DNA from: Ooceraea biroi | Lineage: Eukaryota > Arthropoda > Insecta > Hymenoptera > Formicidae | Direction of reading: 5' to 3' | Length of the DNA: 64,000 nt | NCBI RefSeq assembly: GCF_003672135.1 | Contig: NC_039510.1 | Span: forward strand, 7,378,001 to 7,442,000 | Shown here: positions 1-8,345 of the stretch, piece by piece | Layout: each line of letters opens with the position of its first letter | Numbering within the stretch: position 1 is the first letter of the stretch | Notes under the pieces: model-generated | What the model saw: the letters and a program-made list of their open reading frames with translations, nothing else | Databases searched by the model: none | What the model was told of the DNA's origin: nothing | Made by a program: the position numbers and the translations under genes

Positions 1-474
1 TAGCGATTCGTTCGTGGTTTCGAAATCTTCATCGGAAGAGATTTCGATCGCGGACCGTTCAAACGGTTGCGGCGCTACTTTCATCGGGGTAGAGGTTGTC
101 ATATTGAATGGAACTCGTTTTCGCTTGGGCGGTGACGTTCTCGGTGATGCGCTCAACGAGAGTTTCCTCTTCTTATCTTCTCTCACATTCACCTCTCTCT
201 GCGGGGATAGTGTTTCACTCTCTGTGTCATCGGCATTGCTCATCGGCTCGTCTGGCTGTATGAGCGGGCTGGATGTATCACCCGTGGTATTATCGACAAG
301 CTTCTGCAGAGGCCCGATGATCGGTCTAAAATGTCTCTCCAACGCTGCATCTTCCACCATCGTGCCAGTCTTTAGAGCGCGATGTTTCTTGCGGATCGAA
401 TCACTGGTTTTCGCAATTGCCTTCACCATCCTCTCACGCGCTTGAATATCTGTTTCGCCAGTGAACGTCGCCAT
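1..474 (-). pseudogene. Maverick-associated basic protein, frameshifted, cut by window edge
   Basis: A leftward reading frame starts at the ATG at 474-472 and is rich in Lys, Arg and acidic residues. It stays open to about position 195, then continues convincingly in another frame to the window edge, so I infer one frameshift near 190-200. The second part contains a nuclear-localisation-like PPKRKR cluster followed by Ser/Glu/Asp-rich sequence. It reads in the same direction as the neighbouring packaging ATPase, with a 55-bp gap. I recognise the type only as a conserved companion ORF of insect Maverick elements; its function is unknown. The gene is incomplete at its 3' end because the window begins here. 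Confidence 0.5.
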
Positions 475-529
475 GTCGTACCGGGGTACGAATGGTTCAC
501 TGAACACGTATTAACGGTGACTAACCACT

Positions 530-1221
530 TTATGGTATCGCAAACTCATTAAATCCACTTCTATACCGCCCATTAGTGATCGCGCTGTCCTTGTCTATCA
601 CTACGAAACCGTATTTGCGTTGTCAACAATTGCGACACAATGCGCAAAAATCATCGTACGGCATGTCGGTATTCACGTGATCGTTGTACATTTCAAGTTG
701 GTACCATTCTGTTTAAACAAGATCAGCAGGTTCGCGTTGTCGCGTATAAGATGCTTGGGTATCTTTGCATACGTCTGACAGAGATAGAAACAGTCGACGT
801 TCGAGTGTCGCCCCATCGCAAAGTATTCTCTCACAGTATCCTGCTTATCGCACGTTACGTCATCAAAGACGAAGATCGAGTTTGGACGCGCCTCGCTCGG
901 TGGAATGACGTCACTGTTATTAGAGAACGTGAAGTAGCCAATTTCTTCAATCGGTGACAATACATTTTCCAAGTACCGATATTTGGGCTGTTGCAACGAT
1001 TTCGAGTACACGTACACGTTCTCGAAACGTACACCGTGCGAACTTTCCAACAGACTTATCAGCACGTTGGTCTTGCCACAATTCGAGGGCCCACAAACAA
1101 TCGCGCGTATCGTGTGTGGCAACAGTTTTCTATGTCTGCGTACCTCATTCTCCGATAGTACCCGCGTTCTATCGTCCAAATTTGTGACGCGTATCGTCAA
1201 CGGTTGTCGCACGAATCTCAT
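530..1221 (-). pseudogene. Polinton/Maverick genome-packaging ATPase (A32/FtsK-HerA type), damaged
   Basis: The first 182 residues, from the ATG at 1221, form an open frame. Residues 44-51 are a Walker A loop (GPSNCGKT), residues 115-121 are a Walker B strand ending in DD, and an arginine/glutamine-rich sensor region follows. In this virus group such an ATPase pumps DNA into the capsid. After about position 690 the conserved C-terminus continues in a different frame to a stop at 530-532, so I infer a frameshift near 685-697. This tail also holds an in-frame TGA at 625-623. The gene diverges from the capsid cluster across a 77-bp promoter gap. Two lesions in the last quarter make it a recent pseudogene. 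Confidence 0.8.
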
Positions 1222-1298
1222 ATTTACACTTGCTAGGAGGAGGGGAGTCGAACGACTATTTATAGGTTGGTGGAATCGCGAAAGCCATCAGTACCACA
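1222..1298. promoter_or_regulatory. Divergent promoter region between ATPase and capsid cluster
   Basis: This 77-bp gap separates two divergent genes. A TATA-like TATTTATA lies at 1257-1264, about 35 bp before the first rightward start codon. A purine-rich AGGAGGAGGGGAG run sits in the middle. Promoter function is inferred from position and the TATA-like motif. Confidence 0.4.
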
Positions 1299-1562
1299 AT
1301 GTTTTTCACACTGTCATGTCCTTCCGATATTCGCGACTTAACCGCTGAACAGTTACAATTTGTACCGAAGATCGTTCTGTTGCGAGCGTATGGGAACTAT
1401 ATCAACTGCGTGTGGAACAAGCTTCCGGACCATATAAAGGCGGATTCGGAGGTACAGATTTATCGCCGCTGTTGCGAACATTACAATCAACCGTAGCAGC
1501 AAACGCACATCGACGGTCCGGTACCGTTGATCAGAGATTGTTACGCATGCCAAAAACGGTAA
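1299..1562 (+). pseudogene. Small conserved Maverick protein with one in-frame stop
   Basis: The frame starts at ATG 1299, is interrupted by a TAG at 1494-1496 after 65 codons, and continues in the same frame for 21 more codons to TAA 1560-1562. The whole frame is 87 codons. The first part is Cys/Leu-rich and ends in a RRCCEHYN motif. I recognise it only as a recurrent small ORF before the phospholipase-like gene in insect Mavericks; its role is unknown. The terminal TAA overlaps the next start codon (TAATG), which argues that both frames were translated genes in a compact viral cluster. The TAG fits a single base change from a Trp codon. Confidence 0.6.
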
Positions 1563-1867
1563 TGAGAGGTGGAGGTTTGCTGAATCGTGCGATAAACGCG
1601 CTTCCCTTCGAACTGCACATTCCGGGCTATCAGTTTTGCGGTCCTAGAACTCGTGTGGAAGAACGTCTAGCTAGAGGCGATCGAGGTATCAATTCCTTGG
1701 ACGCGGCGTGTCGCGAGCACGATATAGCGTACCTACGTAGCAACGATCTTGACAACAGACACGCGGCGGATAAGATACTCGCCGAAAGGGCGCGAGAACG
1801 CATTTTCGCGAGGGATTCGACTCTGAGAGAGAGAGAGCTGCCGCTACAACAGTTTGGGCAGCTATGA
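1562..1867 (+). CDS. Phospholipase A2-like protein of a Maverick/adintovirus element
   Basis: This is an intact 101-residue ORF. Residues 22-30 (GYQFCGPRT) resemble the calcium-binding loop, and residues 49-57 (ACREHDIAY) the catalytic His-Asp helix, of secreted and parvovirus-type phospholipase A2 domains. In parvoviruses this domain modifies membranes during entry; for this element that role is inference. I chose the ATG at 1562 because it overlaps the stop of the upstream gene and starts just before the domain. An upstream extension of the frame to 1412 would overlap the previous gene. The 3' end overlaps the next start by four bases (ATGA). Confidence 0.75.
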   Translation: MRGGGLLNRAINALPFELHIPGYQFCGPRTRVEERLARGDRGINSLDAACREHDIAYLRSNDLDNRHAADKILAERARERIFARDSTLRERELPLQQFGQL

Positions 1868-2247
1868 AAGCCAAGACCAAATTGGGCATGGGTATGAAGA
1901 CGAAGAAAAAGATGACTATCAGAAGAGTACCGAAGAAACGAATGCTTCCGATAGCGAGACGCGGCGGTGTCCTGCCACTGCTGCCGTTGCTGGGAGTAAT
2001 CGGATCGTTGGCTGCGGGGGCAGCGGGAGTCGCGAAAGCGGTGAATGACAACAAGGCCGCGCGGCGTCAGCTGGATGAAATGCACCGTCACAATCGCGCT
2101 ATGGAAGGTCAGGGACTTTATCTCGCTCCGTACAAGCGTGGAAAGGGTATCTCGAAGAAGAAGAATGGTGGGAAAAAAAAACGTCAAAAAGACCATAAGA
2201 ATGCCTACGGGTATAACCATCAATACACAATTGGAACACTTGGCTAA
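1864..2247 (+). CDS. Basic core/pX-like protein with hydrophobic segment
   Basis: This is an intact 127-residue ORF. The N-terminus (residues 1-35) is rich in Lys, Arg and Met, residues 36-58 form a hydrophobic Leu/Gly/Ala segment, and the C-terminus is again very basic (KKKNGGKKKRQK). This layout matches the short basic core or pX/mu-like proteins of adenoviruses and of Polinton/adintovirus elements, which bind packaged DNA or membranes and are cut by the viral protease. It starts inside the stop codon of the phospholipase gene and overlaps the protease start at 2201. The family assignment rests on composition, size and neighbours. Confidence 0.55.
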   Translation: MKAKTKLGMGMKTKKKMTIRRVPKKRMLPIARRGGVLPLLPLLGVIGSLAAGAAGVAKAVNDNKAARRQLDEMHRHNRAMEGQGLYLAPYKRGKGISKKKNGGKKKRQKDHKNAYGYNHQYTIGTLG

Positions 2248-2578
2248 TCGTATGCGTATACCGTTCTTCAGAGGTGTATTTATGCGTAATGCCCTGCCGA
2301 TGGACGGAGTTGGTCGAAACGAGAGCGGTATTGTGAATTTGAATGACGCGGAAGGCCCGGGCACGCATTGGGTAGCTTATGCGAAGCGAGGAAATCGCGT
2401 TATATATTTTAACAGTTTTGGGAATCTTCGACCACCGAGGGACTTGGTGCGCTATCTCGGACATAACGCGGTGAAAATTGAGTACAATCGTACCGCGTAT
2501 CAAACGTACGATCAGAGCATTTGCGGACAATTGTGCCTGAAGTTTCTCCAGACGGTTGGCAAAACATTTAAACCATAA
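2201..2578 (+). CDS. Adenain-like maturation cysteine protease
   Basis: This is an intact ORF of 125 residues. The catalytic His is in GTHWVAY (residues 54-60), the active-site Cys in ICGQLC (residues 107-112), and the middle catalytic position falls in YFNSFG (residues 69-74), where Asn stands in place of the usual acidic residue. Adenain-type proteases cleave capsid precursor proteins during virion maturation in adenoviruses and Mavericks. I chose ATG 2201 because it leaves a full-length domain of normal family size; the frame upstream is a shadow of the pX-like gene. The Asn for Asp/Glu change could reduce activity or be a family variant. Confidence 0.8.
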   Translation: MPTGITINTQLEHLANRMRIPFFRGVFMRNALPMDGVGRNESGIVNLNDAEGPGTHWVAYAKRGNRVIYFNSFGNLRPPRDLVRYLGHNAVKIEYNRTAYQTYDQSICGQLCLKFLQTVGKTFKP

Positions 2579-2612
2579 CATTCCGCGATCGGCGCTCAGT
2601 ATTCGCTCGAAC

Positions 2613-3347
2613 ATGTCGCTGACGCTTACGCTAACCGGGAAGAGTAGCACCCTCGCGGTAAACTACTTTCCCGCGATTGATTTGAGCGATGATGGGTACG
2701 AGCTCGGACTTATGGATTTTGAAACGTATTACACGATACCAAACGTGAATTCCTCGAATAATAAATTTTACTTTGGTAAAGACGACAAGGAAATTACTAT
2801 ACCCGAAGGATCGTACGAACTACACGCCACAGATGAGTATCTGAAGCGTGCGATTGAACGACACGTAGCTGGTTCCAGCGATAATGCCAAAAACGTCGTT
2901 GATGAGGAGTATCCGATAGTGCTTCGTGCTAATCACAATACGATGAGGAGCGAAATCAAGTGTGCCTATCGAATAAACTTTAAGAAACCGAACAACATTG
3001 GATCGCTGCTGGGATTCTCGTCGAATCGGATATTGCAACCGCGAAAATGGCACGAATCGGACGTACCGGTCAATATCATGAACGTGAACATTATTCGCAT
3101 AGAGTGTAACGTGACCGCCGGTGCGTACAGCAACGGTACGCGTGTGCACACGATACACGAATTTTCGTCGCGCGTGCCACCAGGATATAAGTTATCGGAA
3201 ACACCTGCGCAGATCATTTACCTGCCGATCATCGCACGGTGCATTACGGATCTGACGTTACGTGTTGTGGATCAAGACAGGCGATTACTTGATTTTCGCA
3301 GTGAGGAGATTACCGTCAGATTAGACGTACGACGGCGACAACGATAG
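2613..3347 (+). CDS. Penton-like minor capsid protein (single jelly roll)
   Basis: This intact ORF of 244 residues starts at ATG 2613, 34 bp after the protease stop. It lies between the protease and the major capsid protein, which is where Polinton and adintovirus genomes carry the penton. The sequence is rich in short beta-strand-like stretches and lacks enzymatic motifs, as expected of a jelly-roll capsid subunit. In this group pentons form the five-fold vertices. I identify it mainly from gene order, size and overall character. The frame could be extended upstream, but that would overlap the protease. Confidence 0.65.
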   Translation: MSLTLTLTGKSSTLAVNYFPAIDLSDDGYELGLMDFETYYTIPNVNSSNNKFYFGKDDKEITIPEGSYELHATDEYLKRAIERHVAGSSDNAKNVVDEEYPIVLRANHNTMRSEIKCAYRINFKKPNNIGSLLGFSSNRILQPRKWHESDVPVNIMNVNIIRIECNVTAGAYSNGTRVHTIHEFSSRVPPGYKLSETPAQIIYLPIIARCITDLTLRVVDQDRRLLDFRSEEITVRLDVRRRQR

Positions 3348-3367
3348 TGTGTGTAGTGTAAGATGAG

Positions 3368-3541
3368 ATGCTCTTTCTGAACGAAACGGAGCACGTGCGT
3401 GATACTGTTGTAAGAACTGCTGTGACATTCGATAAACTAAAGCTGCCGAACATTGACTTTGTAAAATCTAATACGAAGAAGCTCAGTGCATCAAACGTTG
3501 AATTTTTGAAATCTTTGGGCTTTAGAGTACGAAATACCTAA
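3368..3541 (+). CDS. 57-residue ORF between penton-like and capsid genes
   Basis: An ATG at 3368 opens an uninterrupted frame of 57 codons ending in TAA at 3539-3541, only 13 bp before the capsid start. The product is mixed charged/hydrophobic with repeated Lys and Leu and no Cys. Its location in a tightly packed, co-directional cluster, with 20 bp before it and 13 bp after it, suggests a real small virion gene. I do not recognise a domain. It is short enough to be missed by length-filtered gene finders. Confidence 0.5.
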   Translation: MLFLNETEHVRDTVVRTAVTFDKLKLPNIDFVKSNTKKLSASNVEFLKSLGFRVRNT

Positions 3542-3554
3542 TCGCAGGGAAAAA

Positions 3555-4757
3555 ATGATTGACATTTTGAATATCGGAAGTGAACCAGTCTTCGACGATC
3601 GCATCGTCAAGATTGAGACTCATACATATAATCCGTACGCCAACACGCTGTTGGGACACAGCGATGAGATACGAATACCCATACAGCAGCAAGATTTGTA
3701 TACCTTACCGTGTCAGAACTTTCTGTACGTCGAGGGCAAACTAACAACAAACAGAGCCATTGAGGGCTCTAATGTGATATTGGGGAATAATTGCGTGGCG
3801 TTTATGTTCGATGAGATACGCTACGAACTTGACGGAGTGGAAATTGATCGCAACAAAAATGTTGGAATGGCCTCGACACTCAAAAACTATACATTGTTAA
3901 CACTCGACAAAGGCGTGACTCTGGGTAATGCCAGTTGAGATACATATATTGATAATGTGGATGGAAACTTTAATTTTTGTGTACCACTCTCTATGTTACT
4001 GGGATTTTGCGAGGATTACAAACGCGTGGTGATCAACGCTCGTCATGAGCTGATTCTAATACGATCGCGCAACGACAACAATAGTCTACTGGGAGATCCC
4101 GCACTGGAGCCAAAGATTGAGCTGTTCAAGATACAGTGGCGAATGCCGCATGCGTTACTGAATGCAGTCAATAAGCTATCGATGCTACGAGCCTTGGAGA
4201 GCGGACGATATCTGAGCATGACATTCCGATCGTGGGATCTGTACGAGTTTCCTCTACTACAGAGCACCACCAAGCACTCGTGGACTGTCAAGGCCGCGAC
4301 TCAGCTGGAGAAACCGCGATACGTGATCTTTGCATTGCAGACTGGGCGTAAAAATGTAATGTCCCAGGACGTTACTATATTCGACGACTGCAAGTTAACC
4401 AACGTGAAATTGTATCTAAACTCGGAATGCTATCCCTACGACGACCTGAATTTGGATTTTGAGAGGAACAAATACGTCATCCTTTACGACATGTATTCAC
4501 GTTTTCGTAGGGCGTATTATAGATGCGACTGCGCCGAGGCATATTTGACCACTACCAACTTTCTTCTTCGCGGTCCTTTCATGGTTATCGATTGTTCGCG
4601 ACAGAACGAGTCGATCAAGAGTGCTACCGTAGATGTATGATTAGAGTTTGACTGCAAAGAGAACATACCTGCGAATACTACCGCCTACTGCCTCATAATG
4701 CACGATCGCGTGGTCGAATACAGTCCATTGACCAACGTTGTGCGCAGAATTGTGTAA
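3555..4757 (+). pseudogene. Major capsid protein (double jelly roll), two in-frame TGA stops
   Basis: A single frame of 401 codons runs from ATG 3555 to TAA 4755-4757. It is interrupted only by TGA at 3936-3938 and TGA at 4638-4640; there is no frameshift. Position after the penton-like gene, length and beta-rich composition match the double-jelly-roll major capsid protein of Polinton/Maverick and adintovirus elements, the hexon-like shell subunit. Both stops fit a CGA to TGA transition, the change expected from decay of methylated CpG. As it stands translation would end after 127 codons, or yield an internal piece of 227 codons. The downstream gene starts 76 bp later. Confidence 0.75.
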
Positions 4758-4833
4758 AATTGCATCGTCAGCAGATATCTCTTTATAACTACGGACCGTT
4801 GCGAGTGTGGCCATTAATCCAGGGAAACTCGTC

Positions 4834-5355
4834 ATGTCCGTACCGACGTTTGTGGACCTGCAAGGCTTCATCGTCGGCAGAAACTTCGTCGTGAAGGAAT
4901 TTGCCGCTCTCAGCGAGGGATGTGTTCTCTCGCACTACATCTTTGAACCCTACGGATCGTGGTACGATCTCTTAAAATCTGAGAGATCGCAAGCATCCTG
5001 GTTAACGGCGAATCATCACGGACTATCATGGGACGTTGGAACGGTTCCGTATCGATGGGCTAGGCGCCGGATCACGAAGGCGGTGGTGGGCACGACGAAC
5101 AAAGAGGATGATGATGAAACAGTACCCCTCGTGTACGTCAAGGGACACGAGAAGCGCGAATGGCTGCACGATTTGCTTCAAGACGATGCGCGAGATGACG
5201 TATTCGTTGAGACTTTGGATGTGGACTACGAAGATATCGCTCCTTTATATAAATTAGATATAGTAAATACATTTCGATGTGGATACCATGTGAAACATTG
5301 CGCCTTACAAAATGTATTCAAACTCTACAATTGGTGGTCGAACCGCCTGAAATAA
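4834..5355 (+). CDS. Conserved Maverick-linked protein of unknown function
   Basis: This is an intact ORF of 173 residues from ATG 4834. A GTG 27 bp upstream is in frame, but ATG 4834 gives a clean N-terminus beginning MSVPTFVDLQGF. Similar proteins with this N-terminal signature recur in insect genomes and Maverick copies, as far as I recall. The pattern of beta strands ending in acidic residues could suggest an RNase H or exonuclease-like fold, but the catalytic acidic set is not evident, so I leave the function open. An AATAAA polyadenylation signal (5351-5356) overlaps the stop codon, marking the end of the rightward transcription unit. Confidence 0.6.
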   Translation: MSVPTFVDLQGFIVGRNFVVKEFAALSEGCVLSHYIFEPYGSWYDLLKSERSQASWLTANHHGLSWDVGTVPYRWARRRITKAVVGTTNKEDDDETVPLVYVKGHEKREWLHDLLQDDARDDVFVETLDVDYEDIAPLYKLDIVNTFRCGYHVKHCALQNVFKLYNWWSNRLK

Positions 5356-5356
5356 A
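5351..5356 (+). terminator. Polyadenylation signal AATAAA overlapping the stop codon
   Basis: The hexamer shares bases with the TAA at 5353-5355 of the last rightward capsid-cluster gene and is followed by T-rich sequence. This is a compact arrangement typical of small DNA virus genomes. Confidence 0.55.
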
Positions 5357-5647
5357 CTGCATTCCTTATTACAACTTGCGTCTGTGTTTTTTATTCTATT
5401 TTGTCCTCCCCCGTCCCCTATTACGGCGGACTCTCCATGACATCACACACACGTCGCGGTTTTCTTATAGTACCAATATGCAGACACAGGTATATGCGGC
5501 TATCGAGTAATCGCGGGGAACGTGCTTTATCTTTGCTGACTGTTGTTTTCATCTGATCACCCTACCTTATGAGCATGGGCTTCCATTGTCACGCGTCCGC
5601 TTATTGCGAGTCTCATTCAATACAGTTATTGCAGTCATTTAAAAATC

Positions 5648-6012
5648 ATGTGGAAGCAGTTTAACGCCAAGATGCATGGGGAGGAGGAGGAGCAGTTTAA
5701 CGCGGATGAGTTACACGTGACATTTCCGCAAACAGCGATAAGTACCTTATCAATTGCATTGGATGAAGGTGACAGTCGTTGCGAGTGTCACTTACACTGC
5801 TAATAAAATCGATGATAACTTTGTTTTAGTTTCTCCTAGTGGATGCCACCCCCGTTGTAGAGGGTCCGCTACATCGATCAGTGCACCTTGCGTTCCCACC
5901 ACCTACGGTAGGCATATCTATTCATTGTCATATATTATTAACAACATTCTTCTGATAGATATTTTTTTCAGCGGGTGCCCCGGTGGATGATTCGCATATC
6001 GAAGTTTATTAA
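5648..6012 (+). CDS. Probable three-exon small gene, 79 residues, unknown function
   Basis: Exon 1 is 5648-5768, exon 2 is 5830-5907 and exon 3 is 5972-6012. Intron 1 (5769-5829, 61 bp) begins GTGACAG, contains a branch-point-like TGCTAAT and ends in TTGTTTTAG. Intron 2 (5908-5971, 64 bp) begins GTAGGCAT and ends in a strong ATTTTTTTCAG. Joining them keeps one open frame from ATG 5648 to TAA 6010-6012. The N-terminus is acidic (a run of Glu) and the middle has several Cys and Pro. I recognise no domain. It lies downstream of the capsid cluster, so it may be an accessory gene of the Maverick or an unrelated host exon set. The splice model is inference from sequence signals. Confidence 0.45.
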
Positions 6013-6541
6013 TGTGGAACACATGAAATGGGTGCGTCATGAGCGTAAAAATACAGGGATGTCCAACAATCCTGGGAAGACCGATAAACAAACTCGTGGG
6101 AGGAGGACGATATTTGTAGTTTAAGAATTTTATTTGGGATAAATCCTCCCTACACGGCCGAAATTTGGAAATGATTCGTTTATATATTTTTTTCTTTTTA
6201 TTTTTTATTTTTCATACTAGTATATACATGTACATTATTATATATACAGTTTTTATTATATATATCTTTATTATTGTATTACAATTTACTTTTTATGCAT
6301 TCTATTGTTTTATTTCATTAATTATATATTTTTATTATTTTATTACAATCTGCTTTTTATGCATTCTCCTCTTCCTCTTCCTCACATATACATACTAATT
6401 ATACATATTTATATTATTTCATATCATAAAATATAAAAATATGTTCTCTTTAAATATACTGTTTGTTAATAACAATGGATTCAACTGTCACACTCGTGTT
6501 CCGCTCGCGTATTAACACTGGTATTGTTTAATGTTTTTTTA
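6013..6541. other. AT-rich spacer, no gene seen
   Basis: This stretch is dominated by T-rich and AT-alternating sequence from 6180 to 6440, with repeats of the phrase TTTTTATGCATTCT. The frames that are open here are low-complexity Ile/Phe/Tyr runs and I do not treat them as genes. Confidence 0.5.
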
Positions 6542-6922
6542 TTACATGCATATCTGACACATGTTGCACGGCAGTATCATTAGCAGCGGATCATGGCAGT
6601 TCGAACAGTAGTGCCATTCCACGTCGTTATGTATGGCGATTACGTGCTCTCGCACGGCGTACATTTCTCCGGGTTGTCCGTTCGCCAGCGTGATCATGCA
6701 CGGGGTACACACGAGTACACTACCACCGGTAGTGTAATAGAAATATATGGCGCACACTTTCGTACGTCCGAGAGCGAGGAGTTGAGCGTTAGGCACTGTC
6801 TTCTCAGTATTATCCTCACGATACTCATGATCACTGTGGTAAGCGCTTTCGTTCGATACCGCTTCTTCTTCGCTGTCTTCATCTAATAAACGTTCAAAAT
6901 TATTGTCCCCTTCCATTTCCAT
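6542..6922 (-). CDS. Small acidic/Cys-rich protein, unknown
   Basis: This leftward ORF of 126 residues starts at ATG 6922-6920; an in-frame GTG 15 bp upstream is also possible. The first third is very acidic (Asp/Glu/Ser). The C-terminal part carries paired cysteines: CTPC, then CSNC, then PCNMCQIC. That pattern suggests zinc binding, although I cannot assign a known finger class. The stop codon is followed immediately by an AATAAA on the same strand (6542-6537), which supports a real 3' end. It lies in the arm of the Maverick-like block where accessory genes are common. Confidence 0.5.
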   Translation of the reverse strand: MEMEGDNNFERLLDEDSEEEAVSNESAYHSDHEYREDNTEKTVPNAQLLALGRTKVCAIYFYYTTGGSVLVCTPCMITLANGQPGEMYAVREHVIAIHNDVEWHYCSNCHDPLLMILPCNMCQICM

Positions 6923-7179
6923 GTTTTTTACACACACAACTTTGTCTCTCTTTCACTAAGTAGTATTATTTCATTGTTCCTCATCTACAAATACAATATG
7001 TTCATTAGTTAGGCACGTACATATTTTACACATAACACTCTTTAAGTGTTTTCTCACCTGATGAGATGGCGATGAGTGGCATGTTGTGCGCGTTCTGATT
7101 GGATTATTCCTCGGAGCATCCTACGAAATAAATAGTTATTAAGGTGAAGAACAAGAGCGGCTTCCTCTTGTAATAATTG

Positions 7180-7512
7180 TTATTTACTATTACCTCTTTC
7201 TCGCACATTTTCGTTTCGTCGCAGAAACTCGCCGATGTGATCCCCCGTGTCTTCCTCTTCATGGTCGAAGCATACTCGCGTTTCCATAATGTCATTGATG
7301 ATTGCAATCAATCGTCTATCATCGGCACAATGTCCGAACAGCACCATTACACTCAACATTGTGTTCGTGCACAGTTCCGCGAAACATCGAAATACATAAT
7401 AATTATCCTCATCATTGTCCGATAATTTACACAAATACTCAGATGCTTCTATTCGACCATTCAAGTTGCCACCCACGATAAAAAATTTTCGCAACGTTTC
7501 GCGAAGCACCAT
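7180..7512 (-). CDS. Unknown leftward ORF, possibly 5' exon of a spliced gene
   Basis: From ATG 7512 the frame runs 110 codons; a longer GTG-started version reaches into the tandem repeat at 7575. The product is mixed, with several Cys, a hydrophobic middle and an acidic/basic C-terminus. Near its end, on the minus strand, are a donor-like GTAATAG (7193), an acceptor TTTCGTAG (7121), a donor GTGAGAAA (7057) and an acceptor TTTGTAG (6985). These define possible 73-bp introns. If the first intron is removed, the protein ends a few residues later in a different tail. No family is recognised. Confidence 0.35.
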   Translation of the reverse strand: MVLRETLRKFFIVGGNLNGRIEASEYLCKLSDNDEDNYYVFRCFAELCTNTMLSVMVLFGHCADDRRLIAIINDIMETRVCFDHEEEDTGDHIGEFLRRNENVRERGNSK

Positions 7513-7574
7513 GTCACTGCGGCAACAATTAACAATTAACGAAGGTCTGAACAATGGAGAGATCGGAGCAAAAC

Positions 7575-7715
7575 TACCTTTCGGGAAAGGGTACGCGACA
7601 TCTTCGCGGACCACGCGATGAGGTGATGATCATGGTACACGTGCCACTTTCGGAAGGGGTACGTGATATCTTCGCGGACCGCGCGATGAGGAGATTACCA
7701 TGGTACACGTACATT
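7575..7715 (+). repeat. Two-copy tandem repeat, unit about 69 bp
   Basis: Two diverged copies of a unit carrying GGTACGYGAYATCTTCGCGG and, about 35 bp later, CATGGTACACGT lie side by side. The second copy differs by several substitutions. Confidence 0.6.
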
Positions 7716-8339
7716 ATGCACGTGCATACTTACTCCTCTTATTGTTGCTTACGTCTAAAGAGTAGAGAGAATAAACTAAACCCACACATAGCAGCCGGAC
7801 GTCGGCGCTCGCGTCTTATCACCGCGAAAAACGTGTACAGCGAAGAGGGTATCGGTTACGTCGCGCACATGCGAACCGCGACATCGGTTCGTTGACAAAA
7901 TGCTAACTGTTACATCGCACGTTGCGCACAATGGGGGTTTCTCTTACATCGCGCACGTGCCGTGCATCCTCCCCCTCGCCCCTCCGCGCGGGTTGGGTCA
8001 GCAAAAAACTGTCACAATCCCTGCGGATTGGGTCCGCGAAAACCCCCTTGGTTAGGTTAGGTGGTCACGGTCCTCCCTCCCCCCTCCCGCGGGTTGGGCC
8101 AGCAAATACTGTCGCGTGTGAGTTAGGTCAGCAGTCCTCCCCCCTCCCCGCGACCCCCTCGCCGTGTGACGTCGTACCCCCCCTCCCCCCGTTGACTCAC
8201 CCCCCCTCAGATCCCTGGGTTAGAATCAGCCCCCCTAACCTACTATTGTTGGTTTCCTTTCTTTTTGCTACTGGTTGTCATTGTCTTTTATTTTGCCTCT
8301 TCCTTTGTCTTTTTCCCTTTAAATTACACATTGCCACTC
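7716..8339. other. GC-rich, pyrimidine-biased spacer
   Basis: I see no convincing gene. From 7960 to 8240 the sequence is very C-rich and contains two copies of a phrase based on GCGGGTTGGG(T/C)CAGCAAA. It may be promoter or 5' untranslated sequence of the diverged LTR-type element that follows; that is inference. Confidence 0.35.
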
Positions 8340-8345
8340 TTTGAC

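Noticed and set aside
14..445. Rightward 143-codon frame at the left edge
   Set aside because: It is the antisense shadow of the leftward basic-protein gene, which has better composition and context.
1630..2364. Leftward 244-codon frame across the phospholipase and pX-like genes
   Set aside because: Antisense to three well-supported overlapping viral genes and without a recognisable domain.
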